Source: Synechococcus lacustris
GTDB taxonomy: Bacteria; Cyanobacteriota; Cyanobacteriia; PCC-6307; Cyanobiaceae
Length of the DNA: 64,000 bases
Direction: 5' to 3'
Assembly: GCA_903943975.1 (NCBI GenBank)
Contig: CAJAQB010000004.1
Coordinates: 1-64,000 of the forward strand
The notes beneath the pieces are model-generated. The model was not told the DNA's origin and ran no database searches. It saw only the letters and a program-made list of their open reading frames with translations. This document shows positions 54,942 through 62,191 of the stretch, piece after piece. Numbering within the stretch: position 1 is the stretch's first letter; every line of letters begins with the position of its first letter. A program made the translations under genes and the position numbers.

Positions 54942-55175
54942 CTAAATAGCCTGATTGTGGTTATTGCTGCTGGTAATGGTTTTTGGCTGCTTTTCGGCCT
55001 TTCGCCCCTGGGGGGGTTGGCTGAGGCTGATGCAAAGGGTAAGCAGTAACAGTGCGGTGTAGAGGGCAGGACCCCCTGCCTTGAGGCTGGCAAAGGCGCC
55101 GAGGGCTAGGAGTGGAAACCAGGGCCAGCATTGGGGCCAGCGCAGTATTAATTGTGGTGGCTGGGCCCTTCCCAT
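54942..55175 (-). CDS. Small two-helix membrane protein (77 aa)
   Basis: A 77-residue frame starting MGRAQPPQLILRWPQCWPWF, with two hydrophobic helices (PWFPLLALGAFASLKAGG, LYTALLLLTLCISL) and a basic, polar tail. I do not recognise it. It lies on the same strand downstream of osmC, past a GGGCTGTG hairpin, and would be the last gene of the sulfide operon. Codon use is like that of its neighbours. Confidence 0.5.
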   Translation of the reverse strand: MGRAQPPQLILRWPQCWPWFPLLALGAFASLKAGGPALYTALLLLTLCISLSQPPQGRKAEKQPKTITSSNNHNQAI

Positions 55176-55222
55176 CTGCCTCAAGCCTAATTACAGCTCT
55201 TGAGCTTGCCTTGAATGCTGAG

Positions 55223-55251
55223 GGGCTGTGGTGATTCAGATGACACAGCCC
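55223..55251 (-). terminator. Hairpin between osmC and the small membrane protein gene
   Basis: GGGCTGTG pairs with CACAGCCC around a 13-base loop, starting 13 bases past the osmC stop on the minus strand. There is no T tract, so it may be a partial terminator or a processing site. Confidence 0.45.
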
Positions 55252-55264
55252 TGTTTGGCGCGGT

Positions 55265-55771
55265 TCAGTGCTGTACAGCTGCTGGGGAGAGCTTTAGTTT
55301 TATTGTTTTAAGTACCGTGGGAGCCAGGTTTTTCGATACAGGGCAGAGTTTCATGCGCTCTTCAATGTATTTCAGCTCGTTGCTGTAGCCACTGCTGATG
55401 GCTGTTTCGGTGATGTTTAGATCCAACTCCAGCTCCAGCTCGAATTCTCCAGCTACAGTATCAATGATCCAGTCGTTGCTTGTGGTTACTTTGAAACTGC
55501 CATGCACTTGCCGCAGTGGCAGCATGCGTTCCTCGGCATTGGCCACTAGGTAGAAGTGTTGGCAGAGCAGCAGCGACAGCAAGTAGAGACGAAAGCCGGG
55601 GGTGCTGAGGCTCGGCTGTTGCGCTTGCCATTCTCCGGAATCGCTAAGAAATTCCACTAGCAAGGCTGGATTTTTGGCTTCATTACTGCTTTCGCTAGTG
55701 CTTGGATTTTTAGTGGAGTTGCAGTGGTGTGTGCTCTTTAGGCGAAACTGAAATTGGCGTTTGTTGTTCAT
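55265..55771 (-). CDS. OsmC-family protein
   Basis: A 168-residue OsmC-type protein. The family core appears in ALLVEFLSDSGEWQAQQPS, FRLYLLSLLLCQHFYLVANA (first cysteine in the central helix) and the C-terminal MKLCPVSKNLAPTVLKTIKL with the second conserved cysteine. OsmC/Ohr proteins reduce organic peroxides or react with persulfides using such a pair. Relatives are common in sulfide-oxidation clusters. It overlaps the TauE gene by 62 bases. I start at MNNKRQFQFRL. Confidence 0.8.
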   Translation of the reverse strand: MNNKRQFQFRLKSTHHCNSTKNPSTSESSNEAKNPALLVEFLSDSGEWQAQQPSLSTPGFRLYLLSLLLCQHFYLVANAEERMLPLRQVHGSFKVTTSNDWIIDTVAGEFELELELDLNITETAISSGYSNELKYIEERMKLCPVSKNLAPTVLKTIKLKLSPAAVQH

Positions 55772-56561
55772 TACTTGGCGTGGGGGAGTGTTGGGATTGG
55801 CGATGCCAGGCTTCGTAGCCAGTGAGCAGTGCGGAACCAAGCACAAGGGCAGCAAAGCCCCGACGCAGTAGCCGTTCGGGGGTGCGGGGGGCCAGCCACT
55901 GGCCAACGATCGCGCCGATTAAGCCACCGCCGCCCAGGGGCAGCAGGGCGGCTACACCCTCGGCGGGCCAGTGGCCGATGGCCACCAGGGCCACGAGGCT
56001 GTTGATTGAAAGCAGTAGCAGGCTGGTGCCGCTGGCCAGTTGCATTGGCAGGCCGGCTAATAACACCAGGGCGGGCACAATCGCAAAGCCACCACCAACA
56101 CCGGCAACGCCAGTGAGCAGACCAAGCACCAGCCCTTCCATTGCCAGGGCCTGGGCCGGCGCTGGTTTGCGGGGGCTTGCCCCCTGGTCTTTGGGGTGTT
56201 GCTCCTGCAGATCGCGGCGAATCATGAACCAGGCGGCGGTGAGGGCTGCCGCCGCAAAAATGGCCAGTTGAGTGGTTTCCCCCACCCAGCCGGCCTTAAC
56301 CAGGCTGCCGCCGATCCAGGCGCCAGCAAGGGCAGGCACCCCCAGCACCAGGGCCGCCCGTGGGGCCACCAAGTGGCGCTTGAGGTAGGGGCCAAGGTTG
56401 CCGATCGACATAAGTGCCACCACCAGCAAGGAGAGCGGCACCGCCTCCTGGGTGGCCATACCAGCCCCACTAACGAGCAGAGGCATCAAGAGGATTGATC
56501 CCCCTGCCCCCAGGGTTGCCAGCAGAAAGCCAATTAGGCAGCCGCCGATCAATAGGAGCAT
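55710..56561 (-). CDS. TauE/SafE-family anion exporter
   Basis: A 283-residue permease with eight hydrophobic helices and the TauE/SafE repeats (IGGCLIGFLLATLGAGGSIL, GLVLGLLTGVAGVGGGFAIV). The family exports sulfite, sulfoacetate or other sulfur anions. Next to persulfide-oxidising genes it most likely removes the sulfite or thiosulfate formed. Its start overlaps the rhodanese stop by one base (TGATG). Confidence 0.9.
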   Translation of the reverse strand: MLLLIGGCLIGFLLATLGAGGSILLMPLLVSGAGMATQEAVPLSLLVVALMSIGNLGPYLKRHLVAPRAALVLGVPALAGAWIGGSLVKAGWVGETTQLAIFAAAALTAAWFMIRRDLQEQHPKDQGASPRKPAPAQALAMEGLVLGLLTGVAGVGGGFAIVPALVLLAGLPMQLASGTSLLLLSINSLVALVAIGHWPAEGVAALLPLGGGGLIGAIVGQWLAPRTPERLLRRGFAALVLGSALLTGYEAWHRQSQHSPTPSNEQQTPISVSPKEHTPLQLH

Positions 56562-57088
56562 CAACGCTGCACCTGATTCCAGGGCATCACCACTAGCAGC
56601 CGGGCCATGCCGCAGAAACCACTGATACCGGCAAACACCAGCCCAGCCCCCACAAAGCCCGCCAGGAAGATCCAGCCAGGGGCCACGGTTTGGCTGAGGA
56701 TCACGCCGAGCAAAACAAGGCTACCGGCGGCGATCTGCACCTGTCGCATCAACGGCAGGGGGGCGTGTTTTTGACTGTTAACTGGCAGTTCCGCCTGCTG
56801 CCAGGCATTCATCCCGCCGGCCAGTTCAGCCAAGGGTTGGGAATGGCCTTGGGAGATCAGGGCCCTTAAGCCTTGATTGCTGCGATTGCCGGTTTGGCAT
56901 ACGAGCACTAGGGGGCCAGCCGGCAGTTTGGTTTTGTGTAGTTTTGCCAGGGGGATGTTGTGGCTGCCAGGGATGTGGCCGCCCACATACTCCATTGGTT
57001 CACGCACATCAACAACGCTGATCTGACCGCTCTTTTGTTGGGCGGCAAGGCTGTGGGGATGGAGGATTTGCTGGTTATTTGAGCTCAT
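56561..57088 (-). CDS. YgaP-like rhodanese with membrane domain
   Basis: A 175-residue protein: a rhodanese domain (VVDVREPMEYVGGHIPGSHN; active loop CQTGNRS, Cys64) and a C-terminal DUF2892 two-helix membrane part (IAAGSLVLLGVILSQTVAPG, AGFVGAGLVFAGISGFCGMA). It resembles E. coli YgaP, a membrane-bound sulfurtransferase. The DUF2892 tail is complete, unlike that of the similar protein at 42.4 kb, which has lost its catalytic cysteine. It would carry persulfide sulfur near the membrane where the sulfide:quinone reductase works. It is coupled to the TauE gene. Confidence 0.92.
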   Translation of the reverse strand: MSSNNQQILHPHSLAAQQKSGQISVVDVREPMEYVGGHIPGSHNIPLAKLHKTKLPAGPLVLVCQTGNRSNQGLRALISQGHSQPLAELAGGMNAWQQAELPVNSQKHAPLPLMRQVQIAAGSLVLLGVILSQTVAPGWIFLAGFVGAGLVFAGISGFCGMARLLVVMPWNQVQR

Positions 57089-57137
57089 GGTTTTGAAGCA
57101 GGGGGCAGTGGTGGGAGCAACGGCGTGGGGCCCGTAA

Positions 57138-58259
57138 TCAGTTGTTGTTGCTGTATTCCAGTGGTAGCCCTTCTAGGGCCCATTCGCGCAGGCCGCCCCG
57201 CAGGTTTGCCACCTGGTGGAGGCCTGCCTGCAGCAGTTGCTGGGTGGCCAGGGCCGAACGGCTGCCGGAATGACAGAGCACCACAATTGGACGATCCCTG
57301 GGGATTTCCGCCAGGCGAGCCGGCAGTTCCGCCAGGGGGATCAGCAGGCTGTCGGGCCCATGGCCATCGGGACCGTGATATTCCTCGCTGCTGCGCACAT
57401 CGAGCAGCAATAACTCTTCCCTATGGGTGTTTACCCAGTGGGGGCGTAGTTCCGGGAGGCCGGCATAGCTTTGTTCCACCGGGGCCCAGCCCGCCAGCAC
57501 TTGTTCCTGGGCCGGCTTGCCACTGCGCATGTTGGCGGGCACCGCAGCGGCGATCCGGTGTGGGTGAGGCAAGTGCAGGTTGTCCATGTAGCCCACGAAA
57601 TCGCGTTCGTTGGCGCTGCCGCCGAGGCGAGCATTGAAGGCTTTTTCCTCTGCCACTGAACTAACGCTGCGGCCGTTGTAGTCGTGGCCTGGATATAGCA
57701 GACAGCTGTCGGGTAACGAGAGGATCTGCTCGGTGATCGAGCGATAGAGGGTATGGGCATTGCCCTGTTGGAAATCGCAGCGGCCACAGCCGCGGATCAG
57801 CAGGGCATCGCCGCTGAAGGCCAGGCTCCGGTCGTCTAAAACAAAGCTGAGGCAGCCATTGGTGTGGCCTGGGGTGGCGCGAACTTCCAGATAACGAGTG
57901 CCGAAATTAACGCGGTCCCCATGCTGCAGGGGCCTGGTCACATTTTCGGCTTTGGCCGCTGCCGCCAGGCCAATGGCGCAACCGCTGGCTTGGTGCATCA
58001 GCCAGCTGCCGGTTATGTGGTCGGCGTGGGCGTGGGTATCGAGGCTGGCCACCAGGTCGATGGCCAGCTCTCGGATTAGGGAGAGGTCGCGGTTGTGTTG
58101 TTCATAGACCGAATCAATCAGTACCCCTTCGCCGGAGGCCACATCGGCCAGCAGGTAGCTGAAGGTGCCGGTTTCGGCGTCAAACAACTGGCGGAAGAGC
58201 AGCTCCCCACCCCCGGCGGCGGCACGCAGGGAAAGCAACGGGGCAGGGGCAAGGGTCAT
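57138..58259 (-). CDS. Persulfide dioxygenase-rhodanese fusion (ETHE1-like)
   Basis: A 373-residue fusion. The N-terminal metallo-beta-lactamase domain has the ETHE1 iron site: DTHAHADH (His76, His78, Asp80, His81), ATPGHTNGC (His132), FSGDALLIRGCGRCDF (Asp151) and LLYPGHDYNG (His192). The C-terminal rhodanese domain has VLCHSGSRSA (Cys329). Such fusions oxidise glutathione persulfide to sulfite and pass sulfur to form thiosulfate. It acts downstream of sulfide:quinone reductase, encoded 83 bases upstream. Confidence 0.94.
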   Translation of the reverse strand: MTLAPAPLLSLRAAAGGGELLFRQLFDAETGTFSYLLADVASGEGVLIDSVYEQHNRDLSLIRELAIDLVASLDTHAHADHITGSWLMHQASGCAIGLAAAAKAENVTRPLQHGDRVNFGTRYLEVRATPGHTNGCLSFVLDDRSLAFSGDALLIRGCGRCDFQQGNAHTLYRSITEQILSLPDSCLLYPGHDYNGRSVSSVAEEKAFNARLGGSANERDFVGYMDNLHLPHPHRIAAAVPANMRSGKPAQEQVLAGWAPVEQSYAGLPELRPHWVNTHREELLLLDVRSSEEYHGPDGHGPDSLLIPLAELPARLAEIPRDRPIVVLCHSGSRSALATQQLLQAGLHQVANLRGGLREWALEGLPLEYSNNN

Positions 58260-58342
58260 GGGCCATGGGCGTTGGCTGCTATGACCATAGGCGCATAAAG
58301 CCGCTTTGGCAATGGGGCTCGGGGCTTGCCGTTAGCGATTTT

Positions 58343-59674
58343 TTAGCTGCAGCCTTCGCTGGTTTCGGCTTGGGGTTCCAGGTCTTGGGGGTTTGCCCGA
58401 TAGTCGAGGCGCAACCAGTGCACCAGCGGTGCCAGGGGTTTGAGGTAACGGCCCTCATGGGGCAGCCCCTTGAGCATTCGCTGCCAATAGAGCCAGGGGA
58501 GCAGCCTGGTTTTGAGCAGCCACATGCTCCAGCGTTCCTTGGTGGGATCCACCAGAAAGGAGCTCACCGGCTGCTTGCTGTAGTCAAATTCCGCCATCAC
58601 CACCCTGCCGTAGCCGCTGATAATCGGGCAAACGCTGTAGCCGTCGTACTGGGCCAGCAGCGGCTGGCCCCCTAGGAAGGCGAGCACATTGGCCGCTGTT
58701 ACTGGCGCCGCCGCCCGGGCAGAGCCGGCGGTTTTGGCGGTGGGCAGCGACGCCACATCCCCCAGGGCGAAAACATTGGCGTAGCGCCGATGTTGGGTGC
58801 TGAATTTGTCTACATCTACCCAGCCCCCCGCTTCGGCGCTGGCCAGGGGGCTGTTGGCAACCACATCCGGTGCCGTCATTGGCGGCACCACGTGCAACAT
58901 ATCGAAGCCGAATTCTTTGCGGGAGACGTTACCCGCCTGATCACTCACTTCAAATACGGCCAGCTGTTGCTCTGCCAACACCTCGATCAGTTTGTGGCGC
59001 AACAGCAGCTTGATGCCGCGCCGGAGCGCTAGCTGCGCCATCACCCGGCCATAGGCCGGCACCGCAAACATCGTTGAACCAGCGGTGCAAAACAGCACTT
59101 CGGTGTTTACGCCCACGCCGCTTTTGGCCTTGAAGTAATCGTCGGCCATGTACATCACCTTCTGGGGGGCACCACCGCATTTGATTGCTGTTTCTGGCAC
59201 CGTGAAGATCGCGGTACCCCCTTGGAAATTACGAATCGTTTCCCAGCTGTAGCTGGCGTATTGGGGGGAGTAGTTGCTGCAAATGCCATGGCTACCAAGG
59301 GCCTGGGGCAGGCCCTTGATCTGTTCCCAGCGGCAGCGCAGGCCAGTGGCGATTATCAGTACGTCGTAGCTCAGGGTTTCGCCTGTGCTGATCAGCAGCT
59401 GATTTTGAGCGGGCTTGAACTCGGTGGCGGCGGCCTGGATCCATAGGCAGCCCTTGGGGATCAGGCTGGCTTGATCGCGGCGGGTTTGCTCGAGCGAACA
59501 GAGGCCGCCGCCCACCAGGGTCCAGCCCGGCTGGTAGTAGTGATCGGCGCTGGGCTCCAGCAGGGCTAGATCCAGTTGCGGTTGCAGGCGCAGCAACAGG
59601 TGCGCCACCGTTAGGCCTGCTGCACCACCGCCCACGATCAACACCCGGTGGTGCCTGCTGCCGGGTTTGGCCAT
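58343..59674 (-). CDS. sqr: Sulfide:quinone oxidoreductase (type II-like)
   Basis: A 443-residue flavoprotein that oxidises sulfide and reduces the membrane quinone pool. The FAD motif is VLIVGGGAAGLTVAHLL at 11-27, with SYDVLIIATGLRC, NVFALGDVASLPTAKT near the C-terminus, and the two cysteines of type II enzymes: C166 (TAIKCGGAPQK) and C349 (YSVCPIISGYG). The third cysteine of type I enzymes is not obvious. It heads the sulfide operon; the tandem dyads lie 71-104 bases upstream, with psbA beyond. Confidence 0.93.
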   Translation of the reverse strand: MAKPGSRHHRVLIVGGGAAGLTVAHLLLRLQPQLDLALLEPSADHYYQPGWTLVGGGLCSLEQTRRDQASLIPKGCLWIQAAATEFKPAQNQLLISTGETLSYDVLIIATGLRCRWEQIKGLPQALGSHGICSNYSPQYASYSWETIRNFQGGTAIFTVPETAIKCGGAPQKVMYMADDYFKAKSGVGVNTEVLFCTAGSTMFAVPAYGRVMAQLALRRGIKLLLRHKLIEVLAEQQLAVFEVSDQAGNVSRKEFGFDMLHVVPPMTAPDVVANSPLASAEAGGWVDVDKFSTQHRRYANVFALGDVASLPTAKTAGSARAAAPVTAANVLAFLGGQPLLAQYDGYSVCPIISGYGRVVMAEFDYSKQPVSSFLVDPTKERWSMWLLKTRLLPWLYWQRMLKGLPHEGRYLKPLAPLVHWLRLDYRANPQDLEPQAETSEGCS

Positions 59675-59744
59675 GCTCAGCGGTGGTGGCTGTTGGGTTG
59701 AAAAGCCAATCGGCTTCGGCGTCGTGCTGTTCCGCCCACTCTAA

Positions 59745-59778
59745 TGAAAATGACTAGGGTCACGTGACTATGGTCATA
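59745..59778 (-). promoter_or_regulatory. Right copy of the 34-bp tandem-dyad element, sqr promoter region
   Basis: The dyads TGACTAGGGTCA (59751-59762) and TGACTATGGTCA (59765-59776) stand 14 bp apart, as in the left copy. In sqr orientation the 34 bases match the element at 54822-54855 at 31 positions. It lies 71 bases upstream of the sqr start, where an activator or repressor would bind. Confidence 0.8.
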
Positions 59779-59834
59779 CTCAGGAGAGGCCGGGCGGAAT
59801 GGCAGCCAGGGGTGGCTATGCCGTGATTGGCTGG

Positions 59835-59853
59835 GGAAGATTCAAAGTCTTCC
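59835..59853 (-). terminator. Hairpin at the psbA 3' end
   Basis: GGAAGA pairs with TCTTCC around seven bases, touching the psbA stop codon. It has no T tract; it may protect the psbA message end or terminate weakly, so read-through to sqr is possible. Confidence 0.45.
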
Positions 59854-60932
59854 TAACCAATCGCCGGTGCACTTAGGGCCACGGGCAGTTGTTGCACGAC
59901 AGCAAGATCCAGGGGGAAGTTGTGGACGTTGCGTTCATGCATGGCTTCGATGCCGAGGCCGCCGCGGTTGAGTATGTCGGCCCAGGTGTTGATCACCCGA
60001 CCCTGGTGGTCTAGCACTGAGTGGTTGAAGTTGAGACCATTGAGGTTGAAGGAGAAACTCACCACCGCCAGGGCGGCAAACCAGATACCTATCACTGGCC
60101 AGGCAGCCAGAAAGAAGTGGAGGCTGCGGCTGTTGTTGAAGCTGGCGTATTGGAAGATCAAGCGGCCAAAGTAGCCATGGGCGGCCACGATGTTGTAGGT
60201 TTCTTCTTCCTGGCCAAACTTATAACCACGGTTTTGAGATTCAGTTTCTGTGGTTTCCCGCACCAGGGAGCTGGTAACAAGGGAACCATGCATTGCTGAG
60301 AATAATGAGCCTCCAAATACACCGGCAACCCCCAGCATGTGGAAGGGGTGCATTAACACGTTGTGTTCTGCTTGTAGCACCAGCATGAAATTAAAGGTGC
60401 CGGAGATGCCCAGGGGCATGGCATCGGAGAAGGAACCTTGGCCGATGGCATAAACAAACAAAACAGCAGTGGCTGCGGCAACAGGGGCGCTGTAGGCCAC
60501 GGCGATCCAGGGGCGCATGCCCAGCCGGTAGCTCAGTTCCCACTCGCGGCCCATCCAGCAGAAGATGCCAATCAGGAAGTGGAAAACGATCAGCTGATAG
60601 GGGCCGCCGTTGTAGAGCCACTCATCAAGGCTGTTGGCTGCCCAAATGGGATAGAAGTGCAGACCGATGGCATTGGAGCTGGGCACCACTGCGGCGGAAA
60701 TGATGTTGTTGCCGTAGAGCAGGCTGCCGGCCACGGGCTCCCGGATGCCGTCGATGTCGACGGGGGGAGCAGCGATGAAGGCGATTATGAAGGCGGTGGT
60801 GGCCACCAGTAAGCAGGGAATCATCAGCACGCCAAACCAGCCCACGTAGAGGCGGTTTTCGGTGCTGGTAATCCAGTCCTTAAAGGCGGTCCAGGGGTTG
60901 CCCCTTGGACGCAGAAGGGAGGTTGCCGTCAT
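59853..60932 (-). CDS. psbA: Photosystem II D1 protein, D1' (microaerobic) form
   Basis: A 359-residue D1 whose numbering matches the standard protein exactly. Function-critical residues are kept: Tyr161, Asp170, Glu189, His190, His198, His215, Ser264, His272, His332, Glu333, His337, Asp342 and Ala344, so it should oxidise water. It differs from standard D1 at the three positions that mark the microaerobic D1' group: Ala80 (usual Gly), Leu158 (usual Phe) and Ala286 (usual Thr). It also has Trp126, Ala144 (usual Cys), Ala162 (usual Pro) and Glu130, the high-light-like residue. The C-terminal extension after Ala344 ([15 protein letters not shown]) is present. It lies directly upstream of sqr. 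I start at MTATSLLRP. Confidence 0.95.
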   Translation of the reverse strand: MTATSLLRPRGNPWTAFKDWITSTENRLYVGWFGVLMIPCLLVATTAFIIAFIAAPPVDIDGIREPVAGSLLYGNNIISAAVVPSSNAIGLHFYPIWAANSLDEWLYNGGPYQLIVFHFLIGIFCWMGREWELSYRLGMRPWIAVAYSAPVAAATAVLFVYAIGQGSFSDAMPLGISGTFNFMLVLQAEHNVLMHPFHMLGVAGVFGGSLFSAMHGSLVTSSLVRETTETESQNRGYKFGQEEETYNIVAAHGYFGRLIFQYASFNNSRSLHFFLAAWPVIGIWFAALAVVSFSFNLNGLNFNHSVLDHQGRVINTWADILNRGGLGIEAMHERNVHNFPLDLAVVQQLPVALSAPAIG

Positions 60933-61018
60933 GGCGATCAGAACAGGGGATAACGGAATCAGCAAGCTGACCCTTTTATAACGTTATCGTTGAAAAGGCC
61001 TTATGCGCAATTAGGGTG
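60933..61018 (-). promoter_or_regulatory. psbA (D1') upstream region
   Basis: This 86-base gap between psbA and the DUF3122 gene contains the palindrome ATAACGTTAT, a nearby GATAACG, and AAAAGG/CCTTTT arms around the palindrome. On the minus strand GTTATAAAAG could be a -10 region. It is probably a regulated promoter, but the TGAC dyads of the sqr region are not present here. Confidence 0.45.
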
Positions 61019-61516
61019 ATGAGTAAATCTACTCAAAGTTTCCGCCGCCGCCGGTCGCTGCCGGGGGTGCTGGCTGTTTGGCTGTTGCTAGTGCTCTTGG
61101 TTTTGCCTGGCCCGCTCCAGGCAGCCGTTGGGATCCAGCGTTGGTCGCTCACTGATGAACTGGGCGACCGTTGGCAGATCAGCCTGTTTGAGCAGCCCGA
61201 CCCGGACTTCCAGGCCGGTTGGCGGCTGCGGCTCAATGCTCTGGGGGCAGCTCAGCATCCTGATCAGCAGCGCCCGCTGCTGCTGCAGGAGGCCATGGGA
61301 GGCCAGTGGCAACTCGCTAACCGCAGCGAAGAGCTGGTGCCCTCCGGCAGCGTTGAGATTCCCCTTGGTTCGGCCCAGTTTGAGCTCACTGGCCTAACGC
61401 CCATTCCCAGCGCTGAGATCCCCCTACGGTTGGCCGTCCCTATGGCCACTGGGGCTGACCATGGGGTGATGCTCACTCCGGAACTGGTGGCTGCCCTCCA
61501 CTCAGTGCTGCAGTAG
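61019..61516 (+). CDS. DUF3122 secreted protein
   Basis: A 165-residue protein with a signal peptide (GVLAVWLLLVLLVLPGPLQA). The mature part, AVGIQRWSLTDELGDRWQIS then LFEQPDPDFQAGWRLRL, matches the cyanobacterial DUF3122 family, whose function is unknown. It diverges from psbA. Its end overlaps the ABC ATPase gene by 15 bases. ATG at 61019 is used rather than the GTG one codon before. Confidence 0.78.
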   Translation: MSKSTQSFRRRRSLPGVLAVWLLLVLLVLPGPLQAAVGIQRWSLTDELGDRWQISLFEQPDPDFQAGWRLRLNALGAAQHPDQQRPLLLQEAMGGQWQLANRSEELVPSGSVEIPLGSAQFELTGLTPIPSAEIPLRLAVPMATGADHGVMLTPELVAALHSVLQ

Positions 61517-62191
61517 GCGGCCGTCTTCCATTGCCACGATTCGATCGGCCACATCAAAGATGCGGTTGTCGTGGGTGACCAGCAGGATCGTGCAGCCCTG
61601 CTCCCGGGCAAGGCGCTGCATCAGGCTCACCACATCACGGCCGGAGCGGCTGTCGAGGGAGGCGGTGGGTTCATCGGCCAGCAATAGCGGTGGGTTGCCC
61701 ACCAGGGCCCGAGCCACGGCCACGCGCTGTTTCTGGCCCCCGGAAAGTTGATCCGGAAATGCTTCCAGCTGATCATCCAGGCCCACGCTGTGCAGCATGG
61801 CCCGGGCCCGTTCGTCCATTTCGTCTGCTTCCAGGTCACCGCGCATTTCCAGGGCCATGCGTACGTTTTGCTGGGCCGTGAGACTGCGGTGCAGGTTGTG
61901 GGCCTGGAAGATGTAGCCATGCTCCCGCCGCGCCAAGGTGAGTTGATTGGCTGGGGCGCCGATCAATTCGCGGCCAAGGATTATCAAGCTGCCGCTTTGA
62001 CCCTGGCGCAGACCCCCGATCAAAGTGAGCAGGGTGGTTTTACCGGAGCCAGAGGGTCCGGTGAGCAGCACAATCTCTCCAGCCTGGATCTCTAAATCGA
62101 TGTCGCTCAGCACCTGCTTGCGTAGGGCGCCATCGCCATAGTGGTGCTGTAAGCGTTTGATAAGCACCGCACTAGTGCTGCCGTTGGCCAT
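61502..62191 (-). CDS. devA: DevA-like ABC exporter ATPase
   Basis: A 229-residue ABC ATPase of the MacB/LolD group: Walker A GPSGSGKTT, signature LSGGQKQRVAVARALV, Walker B LLLADEPTASLD and switch VTHDNRIFDVADRI. It starts at MANGSTSAVLI, overlapping the DevC stop by one base. With DevB and DevC it would form a tripartite exporter; in filamentous relatives this exports heterocyst glycolipids, but in a unicellular cyanobacterium the cargo is unknown, perhaps a lipid or protective compound. Confidence 0.9.
   Translation of the reverse strand: MANGSTSAVLIKRLQHHYGDGALRKQVLSDIDLEIQAGEIVLLTGPSGSGKTTLLTLIGGLRQGQSGSLIILGRELIGAPANQLTLARREHGYIFQAHNLHRSLTAQQNVRMALEMRGDLEADEMDERARAMLHSVGLDDQLEAFPDQLSGGQKQRVAVARALVGNPPLLLADEPTASLDSRSGRDVVSLMQRLAREQGCTILLVTHDNRIFDVADRIVAMEDGRLLQH

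Noticed and set aside
54833-55093. 86-residue minus-strand frame covering the left dyad element
   Set aside because: No hydrophobic or domain pattern; the overlapping two-helix frame at 54942-55175 is the better candidate.
59853-60932. psbA as a 'rogue' or non-functional D1
   Set aside because: All manganese-cluster ligands, Tyr161 and the C-terminal processing residue Ala344 are present, unlike rogue D1; the changes fit the D1' group instead.
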